Source: Chitinophagaceae bacterium
GTDB lineage: Bacteria > Bacteroidota > Bacteroidia > Chitinophagales > Chitinophagaceae
Length of the DNA stretch: 64,000 bases
Direction of reading: 5' to 3'
NCBI GenBank assembly: GCA_024707305.1
Contig: JANPZZ010000018.1
Span: forward strand, 1 to 64,000
In this document: positions 1-10,245 of the stretch, piece after piece
Position numbering within the stretch: position 1 is the stretch's first letter
Layout: every line of letters begins with the position of its first letter
Position numbers and translations under genes: made by a program
The notes under the pieces: model-generated
The model's database searches: none
What the model was told of the DNA's origin: nothing
The model's input: only the letters and a program-made list of their open reading frames with translations

Positions 1-187
1 AAAGGACCACGAGATAACAAATATTCACCAGGGGCACTGTAATGGCACCAAGAACGGTTCCTATAATAATTATCGTGGAAACAATTGCATCATCCTGGGC
101 CCAGTTTCGGATCAAAAGTGTGATGGAAAGAATGAAAAACAAGCCACAAATGAAGGCGAGTTTTGACAAAAATAATAACCAGCGCAT
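1..187 (-). CDS. Partial small membrane protein, cut by the window start
   Basis: An open frame on the minus strand starts at ATG 187 (MRWLLFLSKLAFICG...) and runs off the left edge. The visible 62 residues contain two hydrophobic segments (about residues 3-25 and 38-60) separated by a short polar loop (RNWAQDD). No catalytic motif is visible and I do not recognise the family. It is divergent from the YfhO-like gene that starts at 279, so the 90 bases between them should hold both promoters. The start is the first Met after an in-frame stop. Function unknown. Confidence 0.5.
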   Translation of the reverse strand, partial: MRWLLFLSKLAFICGLFFILSITLLIRNWAQDDAIVSTIIIIGTVLGAITVPLVNICYLVVL

Positions 188-278
188 CCGCTTTTTTTCG
201 TGTAAAATAGCATTATTTTGTCAGCCTGAATACGAATGCGGAATAGAGTTTTCGCAAAAAATCTTTAAACAACAGCGG

Positions 279-2761
279 ATGAAAAACGATTTGGTACGTA
301 AGGCGATGCCCCATGTGCTGGCCATTCTTATTTTCCTTATTACAGCCCTCCTGTTTTGCAAACCTGCAATTGAAGGCAATGTGCTCGACCAGCATGACAT
401 TGTAGGCTGGAAAGGAATGGCGCAAAACGCATTCGATTACCAGGAAAAACATGGCCATTTCCCTTGTGGAACCCTGCCCTGTTCAGCGGTATGCCCAACT
501 ACCTCATCGCTATGGGAGGTAAATCCATTTTACCCGACCTCACGGCCGTATTCTCACTGGGACTTCCACAACCTGTAAATATGTTCTTCCTTTCTGCACT
601 TTGCTTTTATGTGTTGTGCATGGCCTGGGGAACAAGACCTGTTGTAGGCATATTTGGCGGACTCTGTTATGCTTTTGCAACTTATAATCCCATCATCATT
701 GCTGCAGGACACGTAACAAAAATGTTTGCCATCGCCTATATGCCACTGGCATTGGCGGGGTTGATACTCGTTTATACTAAACGTTACTGGCTGGGACTTG
801 CCGTTACCACTCTCGGTGCTTATCTGCTCCTGAATGCCAATCACCCGCAGATTAGTTACTACTTTATCATGGTCGCTTTCTTTGTTACCATTGGATTCAA
901 GATTCAATGGATAAGAGACAGGGACTTCAAACATCTCGGCATCGCTTTCGGCACCGTTGCGGTTGCTGTTGTTGCAGCAGCGCTGACGACCGCCTTGTCG
1001 CTCATGACAACATCAGAGTACAGCAAGTACACCATGCGCGGCGGTAAAAGTGTGGACATACAGGGCGACAGTGTAAAAGTAGTGCAGACAAAAGGCCTTG
1101 ATACTGCTTATGCCTTTAGCTACAGTCTTGGACCCGGCGAAGCGTTGACTGCATTAATGCCCGGTGCATTTGGTGGCAATAGCCAACAGCTTTTTGAAGA
1201 CAATGAAAACATTGTTGATGCACTCACGAAACGTGGACTGCCATCCAATGTAGCCATGCAGGTAGCCAACGGTATGCCTAAATTTTGGGGCGATCCCAAC
1301 TCATCAGGTGGCGGTCCGTTTTATTCGGGTGTTATTGTGTGTCTGCTCGCGCTGTTAGGATTTGTTTTGTATAAACATCCGTTACGTTGGGCATTGTTAA
1401 TCGTTTCTCTGCTTTCTATCATCATGGCAATGGGCAAATACATGCCTTCATTCAACACATTCCTGTTTGAAAACCTGCCATTGTATAACAAGTTCCGTGC
1501 ACCATCCATTACGATGGTTGTGCCGCAACTCTTACTCCCTTTTGTTGCCATTATAGCTGCCAATCTTTTATTTTTCCGCAATGAGGCTGCTACATTGTTG
1601 AAAGCTGATTTCAAAAAAATATTGTACGCACTTGGAGGATTGATCCTCTTCCTGGCGCTTGCATATATCGTAATGGACTATGGTTCTCCCATGGACCCAT
1701 TAATTGCTTCAAGTCTACAACGCCAGGGCGCAAATGAAGATATCATCCGCGCATTGATCAGCGCGATGAAATCAGAGCGCCAGTCGATATTTGGCGGACA
1801 GATATTGCGCACGCTGCTATTTGCAGGCGTTGTGGCGGGTGTGATCTGGTTGTTTATCCGCAACACGTTGAAACCAGTGTTAGCAATGGCGATACTGGCT
1901 GTCATTGCAGTAGCAGACCTTCTTCTTGTGGGAAAAAATTACCTGGGCGAAGAAAAATATGTTCCTGCTGAACAAATGGAAATGCAACTGACGAGAAAAA
2001 CACAGGTAGACCAACAGATTCTTGCAGATAAAGAATTGCATTTCCGTGTTTATAACGCGGGGCAGGAGAAGTTTAGCGCCAGCGATTATCACTATCCAAC
2101 TTTCCATCGCACGGTAGGTGGTTATCACCCGGCCAAGCTGCGTATTTACCAGGATATTCTAGAACGTTATTTATATGGCGGAACTGATCCCACGCAGATT
2201 CTGAATATGCTGAATACAAAGTATATCGTGGTTCAGAATCCACAAAATGGTCAGGCAGGTATTATTCCTAACCAGGATGCATACGGACCCGCGTGGCTGG
2301 TACAACATGTAGAAGTAGTACCTGATGGCGCAACCGAACTGCAATCCATTGGCAGTACCAACCTGCGTGATACCGCTGTGATACAGCAATCATTTGCAAC
2401 AGGTATCACACAGCCACAATTTGATTCAACAGCAAGCATTCGTTTAACACATTTCGACAACGATACACTCGTTTACCAGTTCGAATCTGCGTCACCACAG
2501 TTTGCAGTATTCAGCGATGTGTACTACCCCGCGGGATGGAATGCCTATATCGATGGGAATAAAGTAGAATACATCAGAGCAAACTACGTGTTGCGAGGCC
2601 TATCAATACCGGCAGGAAATCATGAAGTGAAATTTATTTTTGAACCAGCAGTTGTGAAAAAAGGAATGACGATTTCCTATATCGGCTCATGGCTGGTGTT
2701 GTTGTTTGTATTAGGCGGCGCATTTATGCACTGGCGTTCCAAACAAAAAGCGAAAGCCTAA
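279..2761 (+). CDS. YfhO-family integral membrane protein (frameshifted)
   Basis: Large polytopic membrane protein of about 827 residues resembling the YfhO family, which is linked to glycosyltransfer to surface polymers; the C-terminal third is an extracytoplasmic domain (VFSDVYYPAGWNAYIDG) followed by a last membrane helix and a basic tail. The start at 279 (MKNDLVRKAMPHVL) precedes the first membrane segment. The frame breaks near 470-475: upstream reads ...EKHGHFP, and the next frame continues LWNPALFSGMPNYL, which is one continuous family sequence if one C or T is restored. The gene ends two bases before the ATG of the next glycosyltransferase, so the two are probably cotranscribed. The frameshift is probably a sequencing indel. 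Confidence 0.85.
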
Positions 2762-2763
2762 GC

Positions 2764-3684
2764 ATGTTGTCGGAAAAAACATCGGTACTTATTATCAGTT
2801 ACAACAGGCCACATGATGTGCTTGAACTGTTACAGTCGCTCTCGACACAAGCCGACCTGTCTTTGCTGGAAGAAACATTGATTTTAAATAATGCCTCCAC
2901 CGAATCTTATGAGGCGGTGGAAGTTTTTATTTCGCAGCATCCGGAGTTGAAAGTACGGTATGAACATTCAAAAGAAAACCTGGGTGTATCGCGCGGGCGC
3001 AATAAATTGATGCAGGAGGCAAAAGGCACCCATCTGTTGGTGCTTGATGATGACATCGTTTTCGACTCCCCTACGGATTTTGCCAACATCGCATCCACTC
3101 CATTGGATGTTTACTACCAGGAAAACAATACAGCGGTTATCACATTCCGGGTCTTGTATCATGCAAACCGGCAACCCCAAATCACTGCATTTCCACATAA
3201 ACAATACGAAGCAAAAAAAGACGAGCAAAGATTTCTTACCTATTATTTTACAGGTTGCTGTCACCTGTTGCGCAAATCAGCTTTAGGAAAAACGGGTTTA
3301 TATCCAACAGATTTCTTTTATGGAATGGAAGAGTATGATCTCTCCTATCGTCTCATTCAGCATGGCTATACGCTCGCTTACGACAATCGAATAACGGTAT
3401 TGCATAAAGAATCGCCACTGGGCCGCCAGCCCAATTATAAAAAGCTGGCTTCACAATGGGTGAATAAGTCGAAAGTTGCGTGGCGGTATTTACCTGTAAG
3501 ATATTTCGTAAGCACAGCAGCAATGTGGAGTTTACAGTATCTGAAAAAGGCAATCACACATCCCGGCGAATTCTTTTCGGCATGGTGGCGTATTGTGAAA
3601 ATTCCGTTTACAGAAAAAAGAAGTAAGCTCAATAAAACAGCCCTTCAATATTTGAAACGGGTAAATGCGCGGTTAGGCTACTAA
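2764..3684 (+). CDS. Family 2 glycosyltransferase
   Basis: GT2 (GT-A fold) glycosyltransferase of 306 residues. The N-terminus SVLIISYNRPHDVLELLQSL is the nucleotide-sugar binding start of the fold, and VLDDDIVF supplies the DXD-type metal site. A conserved GMEEYDLSYRLIQHGY block lies in the acceptor half. There is no clear membrane helix, so it probably acts at the cytoplasmic face. ATG 2764 follows the YfhO stop (TAA at 2759-2761) by two bases. Its TAA (3682-3684) overlaps the stop of the convergent gene (3681-3683), leaving no room for a terminator between them. Donor and acceptor cannot be read from sequence. Confidence 0.85.
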   Translation: MLSEKTSVLIISYNRPHDVLELLQSLSTQADLSLLEETLILNNASTESYEAVEVFISQHPELKVRYEHSKENLGVSRGRNKLMQEAKGTHLLVLDDDIVFDSPTDFANIASTPLDVYYQENNTAVITFRVLYHANRQPQITAFPHKQYEAKKDEQRFLTYYFTGCCHLLRKSALGKTGLYPTDFFYGMEEYDLSYRLIQHGYTLAYDNRITVLHKESPLGRQPNYKKLASQWVNKSKVAWRYLPVRYFVSTAAMWSLQYLKKAITHPGEFFSAWWRIVKIPFTEKRSKLNKTALQYLKRVNARLGY

Positions 3685-4685
3685 AGTACTTTATAGAAAT
3701 AAGGTTTGTTCCTGCAAATGCGCCCGATGTATGCGGTACTTTTGAAAACATTTCTTGCAAAACCTACGGCAATTTCCCAATAGACAGAAACAGAATCTGG
3801 TTGCAGCAGCATTCTGAATAAAAGAACAAGAAATATTAGTGGTATCGACAACCAGAAGAATGCCAGATGGAGGAGCAACCAAAATATTCCGAATTGTTTT
3901 CGGATGCGTACCAGCCCCGAGAGCATCAACTGAAACCCTTTGCGGTCAGTTAGTTGTTGATAGCCCACATTCCCCGAATCAAACACCTGGTCAGCAGTAA
4001 CACCGATAAGGTGAACTACATGAAGGTCGCCATATATACACATCTTGCCAACTTTCCCCAGCCTGTAGCACCACTCAATCTCTTCTGAATAAAGGAAAAA
4101 ATCTTCATCCAGCAAACCTGCTCCTTCAATGGCAGATCGTTTCACCATCAGAAATGCACCGTTGATCCAATCGACCTGCGTAACCGTATCAGCATTTTTA
4201 AGGCTCGTATTTTTTACTTTTAATCGCAGTCCTATCCAACGCAAAAGCCGGCCGGTTTCCGGAACAGACATCAAATGATTTAGTCCACCCTTCATAAAAT
4301 AACTTCCGGAAATCTGCAGGCTCCTGTCTCTATTAAGCAACTGCACACCAGCAGCAACAAATTCAGAGGAGTTGAGCCTTCCCGCGCAAATCGAAATTGC
4401 ATTGTCGAGATTGATCGTATCCGGATTCAGCAACAATACCAATTCCCCTGATGATCTTCTAATACCTTCGTTGTTTGCGCGTGCAAATCCTGCGTTATAA
4501 TCCAGCTGCACCCATCTCACCTGCGGGAACCTGGAGCATATTACCTGTTCACTATCATCTCCGGAGCCATTATCAACAATAATTACTTCATGGATCTTCT
4601 TTTGATCGAAAGCATAGATCGACTCCAGGCAGTCAAGGATCAGCCCGGCGCTTTTATAATTCACTATAACTATGCTTAAACTCAT
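3681..4685 (-). CDS. Family 2 glycosyltransferase, rhamnosyltransferase-like
   Basis: GT2 protein of 334 residues. The motifs IVIVNYKS at the N-terminus, VDNGSGDDS, NAGFARANNEGI and LLNPDT, then DWINGAFLMVKRSA and FLYSEEIEWCYRLGKVG, are the pattern of the WbbL/RfbF-type rhamnosyltransferase group. The C-terminus has a hydrophobic stretch (about residues 260-295), suggesting membrane attachment. Start 4685 is chosen because its ATG forms an ATGA overlap with the stop of the upstream gene; the longer frame to 4724 adds residues unlike the family. It is the last gene of the reverse glycan operon that begins at gmd. Confidence 0.85.
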   Translation of the reverse strand: MSLSIVIVNYKSAGLILDCLESIYAFDQKKIHEVIIVDNGSGDDSEQVICSRFPQVRWVQLDYNAGFARANNEGIRRSSGELVLLLNPDTINLDNAISICAGRLNSSEFVAAGVQLLNRDRSLQISGSYFMKGGLNHLMSVPETGRLLRWIGLRLKVKNTSLKNADTVTQVDWINGAFLMVKRSAIEGAGLLDEDFFLYSEEIEWCYRLGKVGKMCIYGDLHVVHLIGVTADQVFDSGNVGYQQLTDRKGFQLMLSGLVRIRKQFGIFWLLLHLAFFWLSIPLIFLVLLFRMLLQPDSVSVYWEIAVGFARNVFKSTAYIGRICRNKPYFYKVL

Positions 4686-5590
4686 CGGTTGCTTTGAAAT
4701 AAAGTGATAAGATAACACAAGCACATAAATGCTTTTGATACAACCCCCATCCTAAGCAGTTTTGCAGGTATTTTGCTTTGCCAGTTCGCAATCGCCTTTA
4801 GTTTACGAGGAACCTGCATCTCTCCATACAACGCCTCAAGTTGTTTGTCTCCTCTTATCCCCGCATTGCGTATCAATCGCCACCAATCATCAAAGGATTT
4901 TATTTTTCTCAGCATGAAAACATTTGAAGAAAGCTGCGCTAATTTCCGAGGCAATAAAGATCCGCGTATAAAATCAACATCATGCGCGGCACTCACTCCT
5001 CCTTCACCAAAAGATGCGATCATCAGATCGACATAATAAGTTTCATGTTCTGGCAATGTAAAGTACCGGAGATTAAAATCCCAGTCCGCATGCAATTTGT
5101 AATTGAGATTATACAGTCCTATAAGCTGGAAAACAGTTCTATGATAGAATATGGCCTGGTGTGAGATGTTTTTCTGCAACAGCTTTTCACTGGTAAATAC
5201 ACCGTCGTATTTACTCCCGTTCATAATCACATTGCCGTAAACGATACCCGAAGTTCGATTTTGAAGATGTTGCGCTACGGATGCAAGCACCTGGTTATTG
5301 TATAATCGATCGTCGCTGCCAAGGAAATACAACCAGTTACCTGTAGCAAAACGGATTCCTTTGTTCATGGCATCATAAATGCCTTTATCTTTTTCGCTCA
5401 CAAAATGAATTCTGGAATCGGATTGCGAGAAGTCATTTACAACTTTTTCTGTTTCGTCTTTTGAAACGCCATCGATGATCCATAGTTCCCAATTGTCAAA
5501 ATCCTGGCTTTTTATACTCTCAATCGCTCCGCCCACGCAGTGTGCTGAGTTGTATGTGGGCATGATGATGGAGAATACGGGTGGATTCAT
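4682..5590 (-). CDS. Family 2 glycosyltransferase (WcaA-like)
   Basis: GT2 protein of 302 residues with the standard N-terminal SIIMPTYNSAHCVGGAIES, VSEKDKGIYDAMNKGI, and a GSDD metal-binding motif near residue 90. This is the pattern of colanic-acid-type glycosyltransferases. No membrane helix is evident apart from a weakly hydrophobic C-terminus. It overlaps the downstream glycosyltransferase by ATGA, implying translational coupling, and is 25 nt from the upstream gene. Sugar specificity cannot be read from the sequence. Confidence 0.85.
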   Translation of the reverse strand: MNPPVFSIIMPTYNSAHCVGGAIESIKSQDFDNWELWIIDGVSKDETEKVVNDFSQSDSRIHFVSEKDKGIYDAMNKGIRFATGNWLYFLGSDDRLYNNQVLASVAQHLQNRTSGIVYGNVIMNGSKYDGVFTSEKLLQKNISHQAIFYHRTVFQLIGLYNLNYKLHADWDFNLRYFTLPEHETYYVDLMIASFGEGGVSAAHDVDFIRGSLLPRKLAQLSSNVFMLRKIKSFDDWWRLIRNAGIRGDKQLEALYGEMQVPRKLKAIANWQSKIPAKLLRMGVVSKAFMCLCYLITLFQSNR

Positions 5591-5615
5591 CTTATACTGA
5601 AAAATAAATTTGAAT

Positions 5616-6512
5616 TTACTTAACCCCTAATGCTTTTTTAAGTCGACGTTTGGCACCTCCTGCCATTCCTTTTAATTTCCTTATCAAGCGTACACTTACA
5701 GATGCAGGTTTTCCATCTTTTGTACGATGGTGGTCAAACAGTTGAAAATAGGGCGAGTTGGTGAATGGTTTGTTTGAATAATACCGCACCTGTTTACGAA
5801 TTAACTGGTTAACGGTATTGTATTCATTCTTCAACCGGAAGGCCGGCGCTTTGAAGTGATTTCCAAACTGAGTGGGCATTCTGTACAATGTCAATTTATA
5901 CTTATGCGCCAGCAAAGAAAGTATCGACTGATCCCATCTGTGTTCCACATAACCTGGAAGATTTTCTTTGCCAAGTGTATTGGGAAGGTCTGTTATAATT
6001 CGTTCATCGCTGCCATATTTCATCCAATCGCTGATGAAACTTTCTGTGATTGCTGATTTTCTAAATAATGCCAATGCAGCATCACAATGCTGGCTATTCC
6101 AGTAAAATTCATTATCGCAGTCCATCAATATAAAACAATCGCGCTTTGTCCATCCCGAATTCACAAAATCGCCATTACTAAAAATCATAATCGGCGCTTC
6201 CCTGCTGCATATTTCAATTAGCGGCGAAATGTCTGCGATAAATTTAAGACCACAATCCGAATAGATGACGATATCACCTTCTTCCAGGTCTTTCATTGCT
6301 TCCTGAATGATATAGGATTTCCAAAGCCAGTATCCAATACCTTTCGGTTGGTCTAAAATTCCTTTGTTATTCTGGTAAAATGTGGTTTCTTTTAGTTCTT
6401 CAAAGTCGTATGAAATAATTTTTTGAATCCCAAATTGTTTGGCCGATTCATTCAACACGAATCGGCTTTGTTCATATAGTTTGTTAGACAGATTAGTAAG
6501 TACGACTTTCAT
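5616..6512 (-). CDS. Putative glycosyltransferase-like protein of a glycan locus
   Basis: Protein of about 298 residues starting MKVVLTNLSNKLYEQSRF. It has GYWLWKSYIIQEAM, a DIVIYSDCGLKF segment that resembles a DXD metal site, SQHCDAALALFRKS, and HRWDQSILSLLAHKY, features seen in uncharacterised capsule-type glycosyltransferases. The C-terminus is strongly basic (KLKGMAGGAKRRLKKALG), perhaps contacting membrane lipid. Start 6512 is preferred over 6560 because the extra residues are not family-like and 6512 lies one base after the upstream stop. The glycosyltransferase role is inferred from the DXD-like motif and from the operon. Confidence 0.65.
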   Translation of the reverse strand: MKVVLTNLSNKLYEQSRFVLNESAKQFGIQKIISYDFEELKETTFYQNNKGILDQPKGIGYWLWKSYIIQEAMKDLEEGDIVIYSDCGLKFIADISPLIEICSREAPIMIFSNGDFVNSGWTKRDCFILMDCDNEFYWNSQHCDAALALFRKSAITESFISDWMKYGSDERIITDLPNTLGKENLPGYVEHRWDQSILSLLAHKYKLTLYRMPTQFGNHFKAPAFRLKNEYNTVNQLIRKQVRYYSNKPFTNSPYFQLFDHHRTKDGKPASVSVRLIRKLKGMAGGAKRRLKKALGVK

Positions 6513-6513
6513 C

Positions 6514-7336
6514 TTATAAATTAAAATTGGAAATGATACCAACAGTATGTGGTGCTTCATGCTCCCCTACCCATCCATTAATATTAAGAAGGTAGATATC
6601 TTTCAATTGGTATTTACGATCATACTTTCGAATGATACGATAGAATGAGTTTTCCATCTTCCCTACCAGATCATCCCAAAATATTACAAACTTTTCATCC
6701 AGTAGGTCATATTTCACAAGCATTTCAAATTCAAAAAGAATGGCTGCAGGAGTATGTAATGCGTCAGAGAAAACAATATTATATTTTTGTCCCTCCAACT
6801 TCTTCCAGCTATTCTCATCCCAAACATCTGCACATAGATAGTTCACATCTGCATTCTCGAATTTGAAAGATTTATATGACGATGCTGTTTTCTTTATAGA
6901 GCGAGGTCGCGTTTCCCACTCAGTTTTTTGAATGGAGTATAAGGCGCTTTTCCAACACAGGATTAATTTCCTCAATATCAAAGCCTGTGAAGCTGGCATT
7001 CTGATGTGCATTCAGCATTTGGAAAAAATTCTTGCCTACAGAGACTCCAATTTCAAGATAGTTAAGTCCTGGAAAATGGGTGCGCGAAATATGCAACATC
7101 AGGTCTGTGTAAGTAAGGCCTTCTCCGATTGGTTTATTGATCTCCGTTTTAATAAAATCCGGCACACCATATTGAAAACAAGATTGAGAAAAGGCAGTCT
7201 CATCAATCCAATCGCTAACCAGATCAAGTGAGGCCCTGTTTGCACGAACAACCTCCTGCCGCGCCTGAGCCGGGATATTAAATTCGCGTTTTGCATCAAC
7301 GGGTTTCGTAAATAAATTTCGAAAAAAGTCGAACAT
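6514..7336 (-). CDS. Class I SAM-dependent methyltransferase (frameshifted)
   Basis: Rossmann-fold methyltransferase of about 273 residues. The SAM-binding motif I is NYLEIGVSVGKNFFQML, followed by FTGFDIEEINP (acidic motif II) and VFSDALHTP. The frame breaks at the T6 run 6924-6929: removing one base joins LEKRLILHSK to TEWETRPRS and restores one product. It starts three bases after the stop of the TylF-like methyltransferase and ends one base before the next gene, so it belongs to the glycan operon. It probably methylates a sugar, but the substrate is unknown. Confidence 0.75.
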
Positions 7337-7339
7337 AGT

Positions 7340-8127
7340 TTATGGTTTGATTGCCAATCTGCCTGTATAGTCAATACGGTTTAGGAAAAGATTGAGTTTT
7401 CTTTCGGCAATGAATTCATCTACAGCCTTGCGTGCTCCATTCCAATGACCGTAATCGTCAATAATAAGTATACCTCCCGGCACAAGCCGATCATACAAAT
7501 GTATTAATTCGTGTTTGGTAGACTCGTACCAGTCCGTATCAAGACGCAAAAGTGCGATATCGCCTATAGAAGAATAAGGGAGGGTTTCTTCAACTTTGCC
7601 TTTTACAAAATGTATTTTTATCGGCCGGATAACCGGCTTTCATCACATTATTTTTGACCTCATCAATTGGAGAGTAACACCAGACATTGTCACCGTTTAA
7701 CCTTTCTACTTTATCCAGCATTTCTATTGCTGAATTGTTGTCAACACCACTAACGTCATTGTCAGTTGGATCTGACATTCCTTCATAAGTATCGAAAAAG
7801 AAATAAACTTCGGCTTGTATCATTAAACGACTTTAGCCTATTTGCCACCAGCATCATGCTACCACCCCTCCACACACCGCACTCCACGATATCGCCTTTA
7901 ATACTATTCTTTATTAAATGATCTATTGCGCGGGACAAGGTCACCATTCGTTCAACGCTTGTCATCGTATATTTCCGAACGGTATCTATCAGTAGTTTTT
8001 CCTCATCAGAAATATCTGAGGGGTATGAATCGTCCAGATTTCCGCGACTACTCAGGATTGAGTTACCGATATCGCCATCCAAAATCGGACGTTTAAGTAG
8101 TTTCCCGAGTAATTTTATAATTTTCAC
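7340..8127 (-). CDS. TylF/macrocin-type O-methyltransferase (two frameshifts)
   Basis: A TylF-family sugar O-methyltransferase of about 261 residues. Recognisable blocks are IVECGVWRGGSMMLVANRL (SAM motif I), FDTYEGMSDPTDND, HFVKGKVEETLP, LLRLDTDWYESTKHELIHLYDRLVPGGILIIDDYGHW (metal-binding DTDWY and DD) and the C-terminal RIDYTGRLAIKP. The reading frame is broken twice, at the A5 run 7795-7799 and the T5 run 7615-7619; one extra base in each run explains the break. Six bases separate it from fcl. Together with fcl and gmd it suggests an O-methylated deoxysugar. Confidence 0.8.
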
Positions 8128-8133
8128 GTTATA

Positions 8134-9072
8134 TTATTTCGACTTGATTGTAGAATCCAGAAAATACTGGTAAGTAAGTGTAAGGCCCTCGTGCAGATTG
8201 AACTGATGTTTCCAACCAAGATTATGTAGACGTGTGCAATCCATTAGTTTACGAGGTGTTCCATCAGGCTTACTGCTGTCAAATCTGATTTCACCTTCGA
8301 ATCCTGTCACAGATTTCACGGTTTCCGCAAGTTCTTTAATAGAAATTTCGTCGGCGGTACCTGCATTTATAAACAACTTTTCATTATAATTCATCATCAG
8401 GAAAAATGATGCGTCTGCCAGATCATCAACATACATAAATTCCCGAAGCGGAGTGCCCGTTCCCCATAACTCCACAAATGCGGCGCCATTCACTTTTGCT
8501 TCATGAAATTTGCGGATCATTGCCGGAATTACGTGACTGTTTTGCAAATGGTAATTGTCGCCCAGGCCGTAAAGATTTGTTGGCATCGCCGAAATGAAAT
8601 TGCATCCGTATTGATCGCGATAGGCTTCACACAATTTTATCCCCGCAATTTTTGCGATCGCATATGGCTCATTCGTCGGTTCAAGCAGTCCTGTTAAAAG
8701 ATGTTCTTCTTTTAATGGCTGAGGTGCAAACTTCGGATAGATACAACTACTACCCAGAAAAAGCAACTTCGAAACATTGTTTCGATATGATGCATGAATG
8801 ATATTCGATTCTATCATGAGATTCTCATAGAGAAAATCAGCACGATAGGTGTTGTTGGCCACGATACCTCCAACTTTCGCAGCCGCAAGAAATACATACT
8901 CCGGCTTTTCGCTTGCGAAAAAATCTTCCACCTTTTGCTGATTTGTAAGATCCAGCTCTGCGGAGGTACGATAGACAATATTAGAGTATCCCTCCTTTTC
9001 CAGTTTACGCACAATTGCAGAACCTACCATACCCCGATGTCCGGCCACATATATTTTACTCGTCTTTTCCAT
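8134..9072 (-). CDS. fcl: GDP-L-fucose synthase
   Basis: Converts GDP-4-keto-6-deoxy-D-mannose to GDP-L-fucose (epimerase/reductase). This extended short-chain dehydrogenase of 312 residues has the N-terminal NADP motif [13 protein letters not shown], the catalytic Ser in LGSSCIYPK, and YxxxK in [16 protein letters not shown]. Other family blocks are [13 protein letters not shown] and [13 protein letters not shown]. Its ATG shares one base with the gmd stop (TAATG), so the two consecutive enzymes of the GDP-fucose pathway are translationally coupled. Confidence 0.95.
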   Translation of the reverse strand: MEKTSKIYVAGHRGMVGSAIVRKLEKEGYSNIVYRTSAELDLTNQQKVEDFFASEKPEYVFLAAAKVGGIVANNTYRADFLYENLMIESNIIHASYRNNVSKLLFLGSSCIYPKFAPQPLKEEHLLTGLLEPTNEPYAIAKIAGIKLCEAYRDQYGCNFISAMPTNLYGLGDNYHLQNSHVIPAMIRKFHEAKVNGAAFVELWGTGTPLREFMYVDDLADASFFLMMNYNEKLFINAGTADEISIKELAETVKSVTGFEGEIRFDSSKPDGTPRKLMDCTRLHNLGWKHQFNLHEGLTLTYQYFLDSTIKSK

Positions 9073-10184
9073 TATTCAAATTGCCTGTTTGTCCTGAAAC
9101 CTGAATCTTTTAATACAATATCTTTTCTAAAATGCTCAATGTCGGCTTCCACCATTTCTTTCACCAGGTCGGTAAGCTGATATCCAGCTTCCCATCCCAG
9201 ATTCTTTTTGGCTTTTGAAGCATCACCCAATAAGAGGTCTACTTCTGTAGGGCGGAAATACCGTTTATCAACCTCTACCACAACATCGCCCTTTTTAAGT
9301 GGGATATCAGGGAGCGATACAGATTCCACAATCGCTTTTTCATCTTCACCCTCGCCCGAAAATGTAACCGTAACACCCGCATGCGCAAATGCCAGTTTTA
9401 CAAAATCACGTACTGCCGTGGTTTTGCCTGTGGCAATTACATAATCTTCAGGTTTGTCCTGTTGCAACATCAGCCACATTGCACGCACATAATCTTTTGC
9501 ATGTCCCCAATCACGCCGGGCATTCATATTTCCCAGCCACAGTTTCTTTTTTAGTCCCAATACAATTTCCGCAACGCCACGTGTTATTTTACGGGTTACA
9601 AATGTCTCACCGCGCAATGGACTTTCGTGATTAAACAGAATTCCGTTGCAGGCATACATTCCATATGCTTCACGATAGTTAACCGTAATCCAGTAAGCAT
9701 ATAATTTGGCGACGCCGTAAGGTGAGCGGGGATAAAATGGCGTGGTTTCGTTTTGTGGTACAGCCTGCACTTTACCATACAGCTCAGAGGTAGATGCCTG
9801 GTAAATCCGCGTCTTTTTCTCCATGCCCAAAATCCGAACCGCCTCCAGAATCCGTAATGTGCCTACGGCATCTGTATTTGCGCAATATTCAGGTTCCTCG
9901 AAACTAACATGCACGTGACTCATGGCCCCGAGATTGTAAATTTCATCGGGTTGTACCTGTTGAATGATGCGGATGATATTGGTCGAATCCGTAAGATCCC
10001 CGTAATGGAGAATCATTTTGAGATTCGATTCATGTGGATCCTGGTATAAATGATCCACCCTTTGGGTATTGATAAGTGAAGTGCGTCTCTTTATTCCATG
10101 TACCTCATATCCTTTGGCTAATAAGAACTCCGCGAGATAGGCTCCATCCTGACCGGTGATGCCGGTGATTAAGGCTTTCTTCAT
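9072..10184 (-). CDS. gmd: GDP-mannose 4,6-dehydratase
   Basis: First step of GDP-fucose synthesis: GDP-D-mannose to GDP-4-keto-6-deoxymannose. The 370-residue protein has the NADP motif [17 protein letters not shown], the catalytic STSELYGK and [12 protein letters not shown] (YxxxK), and the conserved [18 protein letters not shown] block. Start 10184 (MKKALITG) is supported by family length and by an exact TACCTTTG promoter box at 10204-10211, which leaves a leader of about 12 nt; the longer frame would begin inside that box. It heads the reverse glycan operon of at least seven genes. Confidence 0.95.
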   Translation of the reverse strand: MKKALITGITGQDGAYLAEFLLAKGYEVHGIKRRTSLINTQRVDHLYQDPHESNLKMILHYGDLTDSTNIIRIIQQVQPDEIYNLGAMSHVHVSFEEPEYCANTDAVGTLRILEAVRILGMEKKTRIYQASTSELYGKVQAVPQNETTPFYPRSPYGVAKLYAYWITVNYREAYGMYACNGILFNHESPLRGETFVTRKITRGVAEIVLGLKKKLWLGNMNARRDWGHAKDYVRAMWLMLQQDKPEDYVIATGKTTAVRDFVKLAFAHAGVTVTFSGEGEDEKAIVESVSLPDIPLKKGDVVVEVDKRYFRPTEVDLLLGDASKAKKNLGWEAGYQLTDLVKEMVEADIEHFRKDIVLKDSGFRTNRQFE

Positions 10185-10203
10185 CCCTGATTTTCGATTT
10201 GGC

Positions 10204-10211
10204 GCAAAGGT
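10204..10211 (-). promoter_or_regulatory. Bacteroidota-type -7 promoter box of the gmd operon
   Basis: Minus-strand TACCTTTG, an exact match to the Bacteroidota TAnnTTTG -7 consensus, 20 nt upstream of the gmd start codon. A TTG at the usual -33 spacing is not obvious. Confidence 0.6.
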
Positions 10212-10245
10212 ACTCATTTTGAGACATCTGTAGCGGGGGCGCAAT

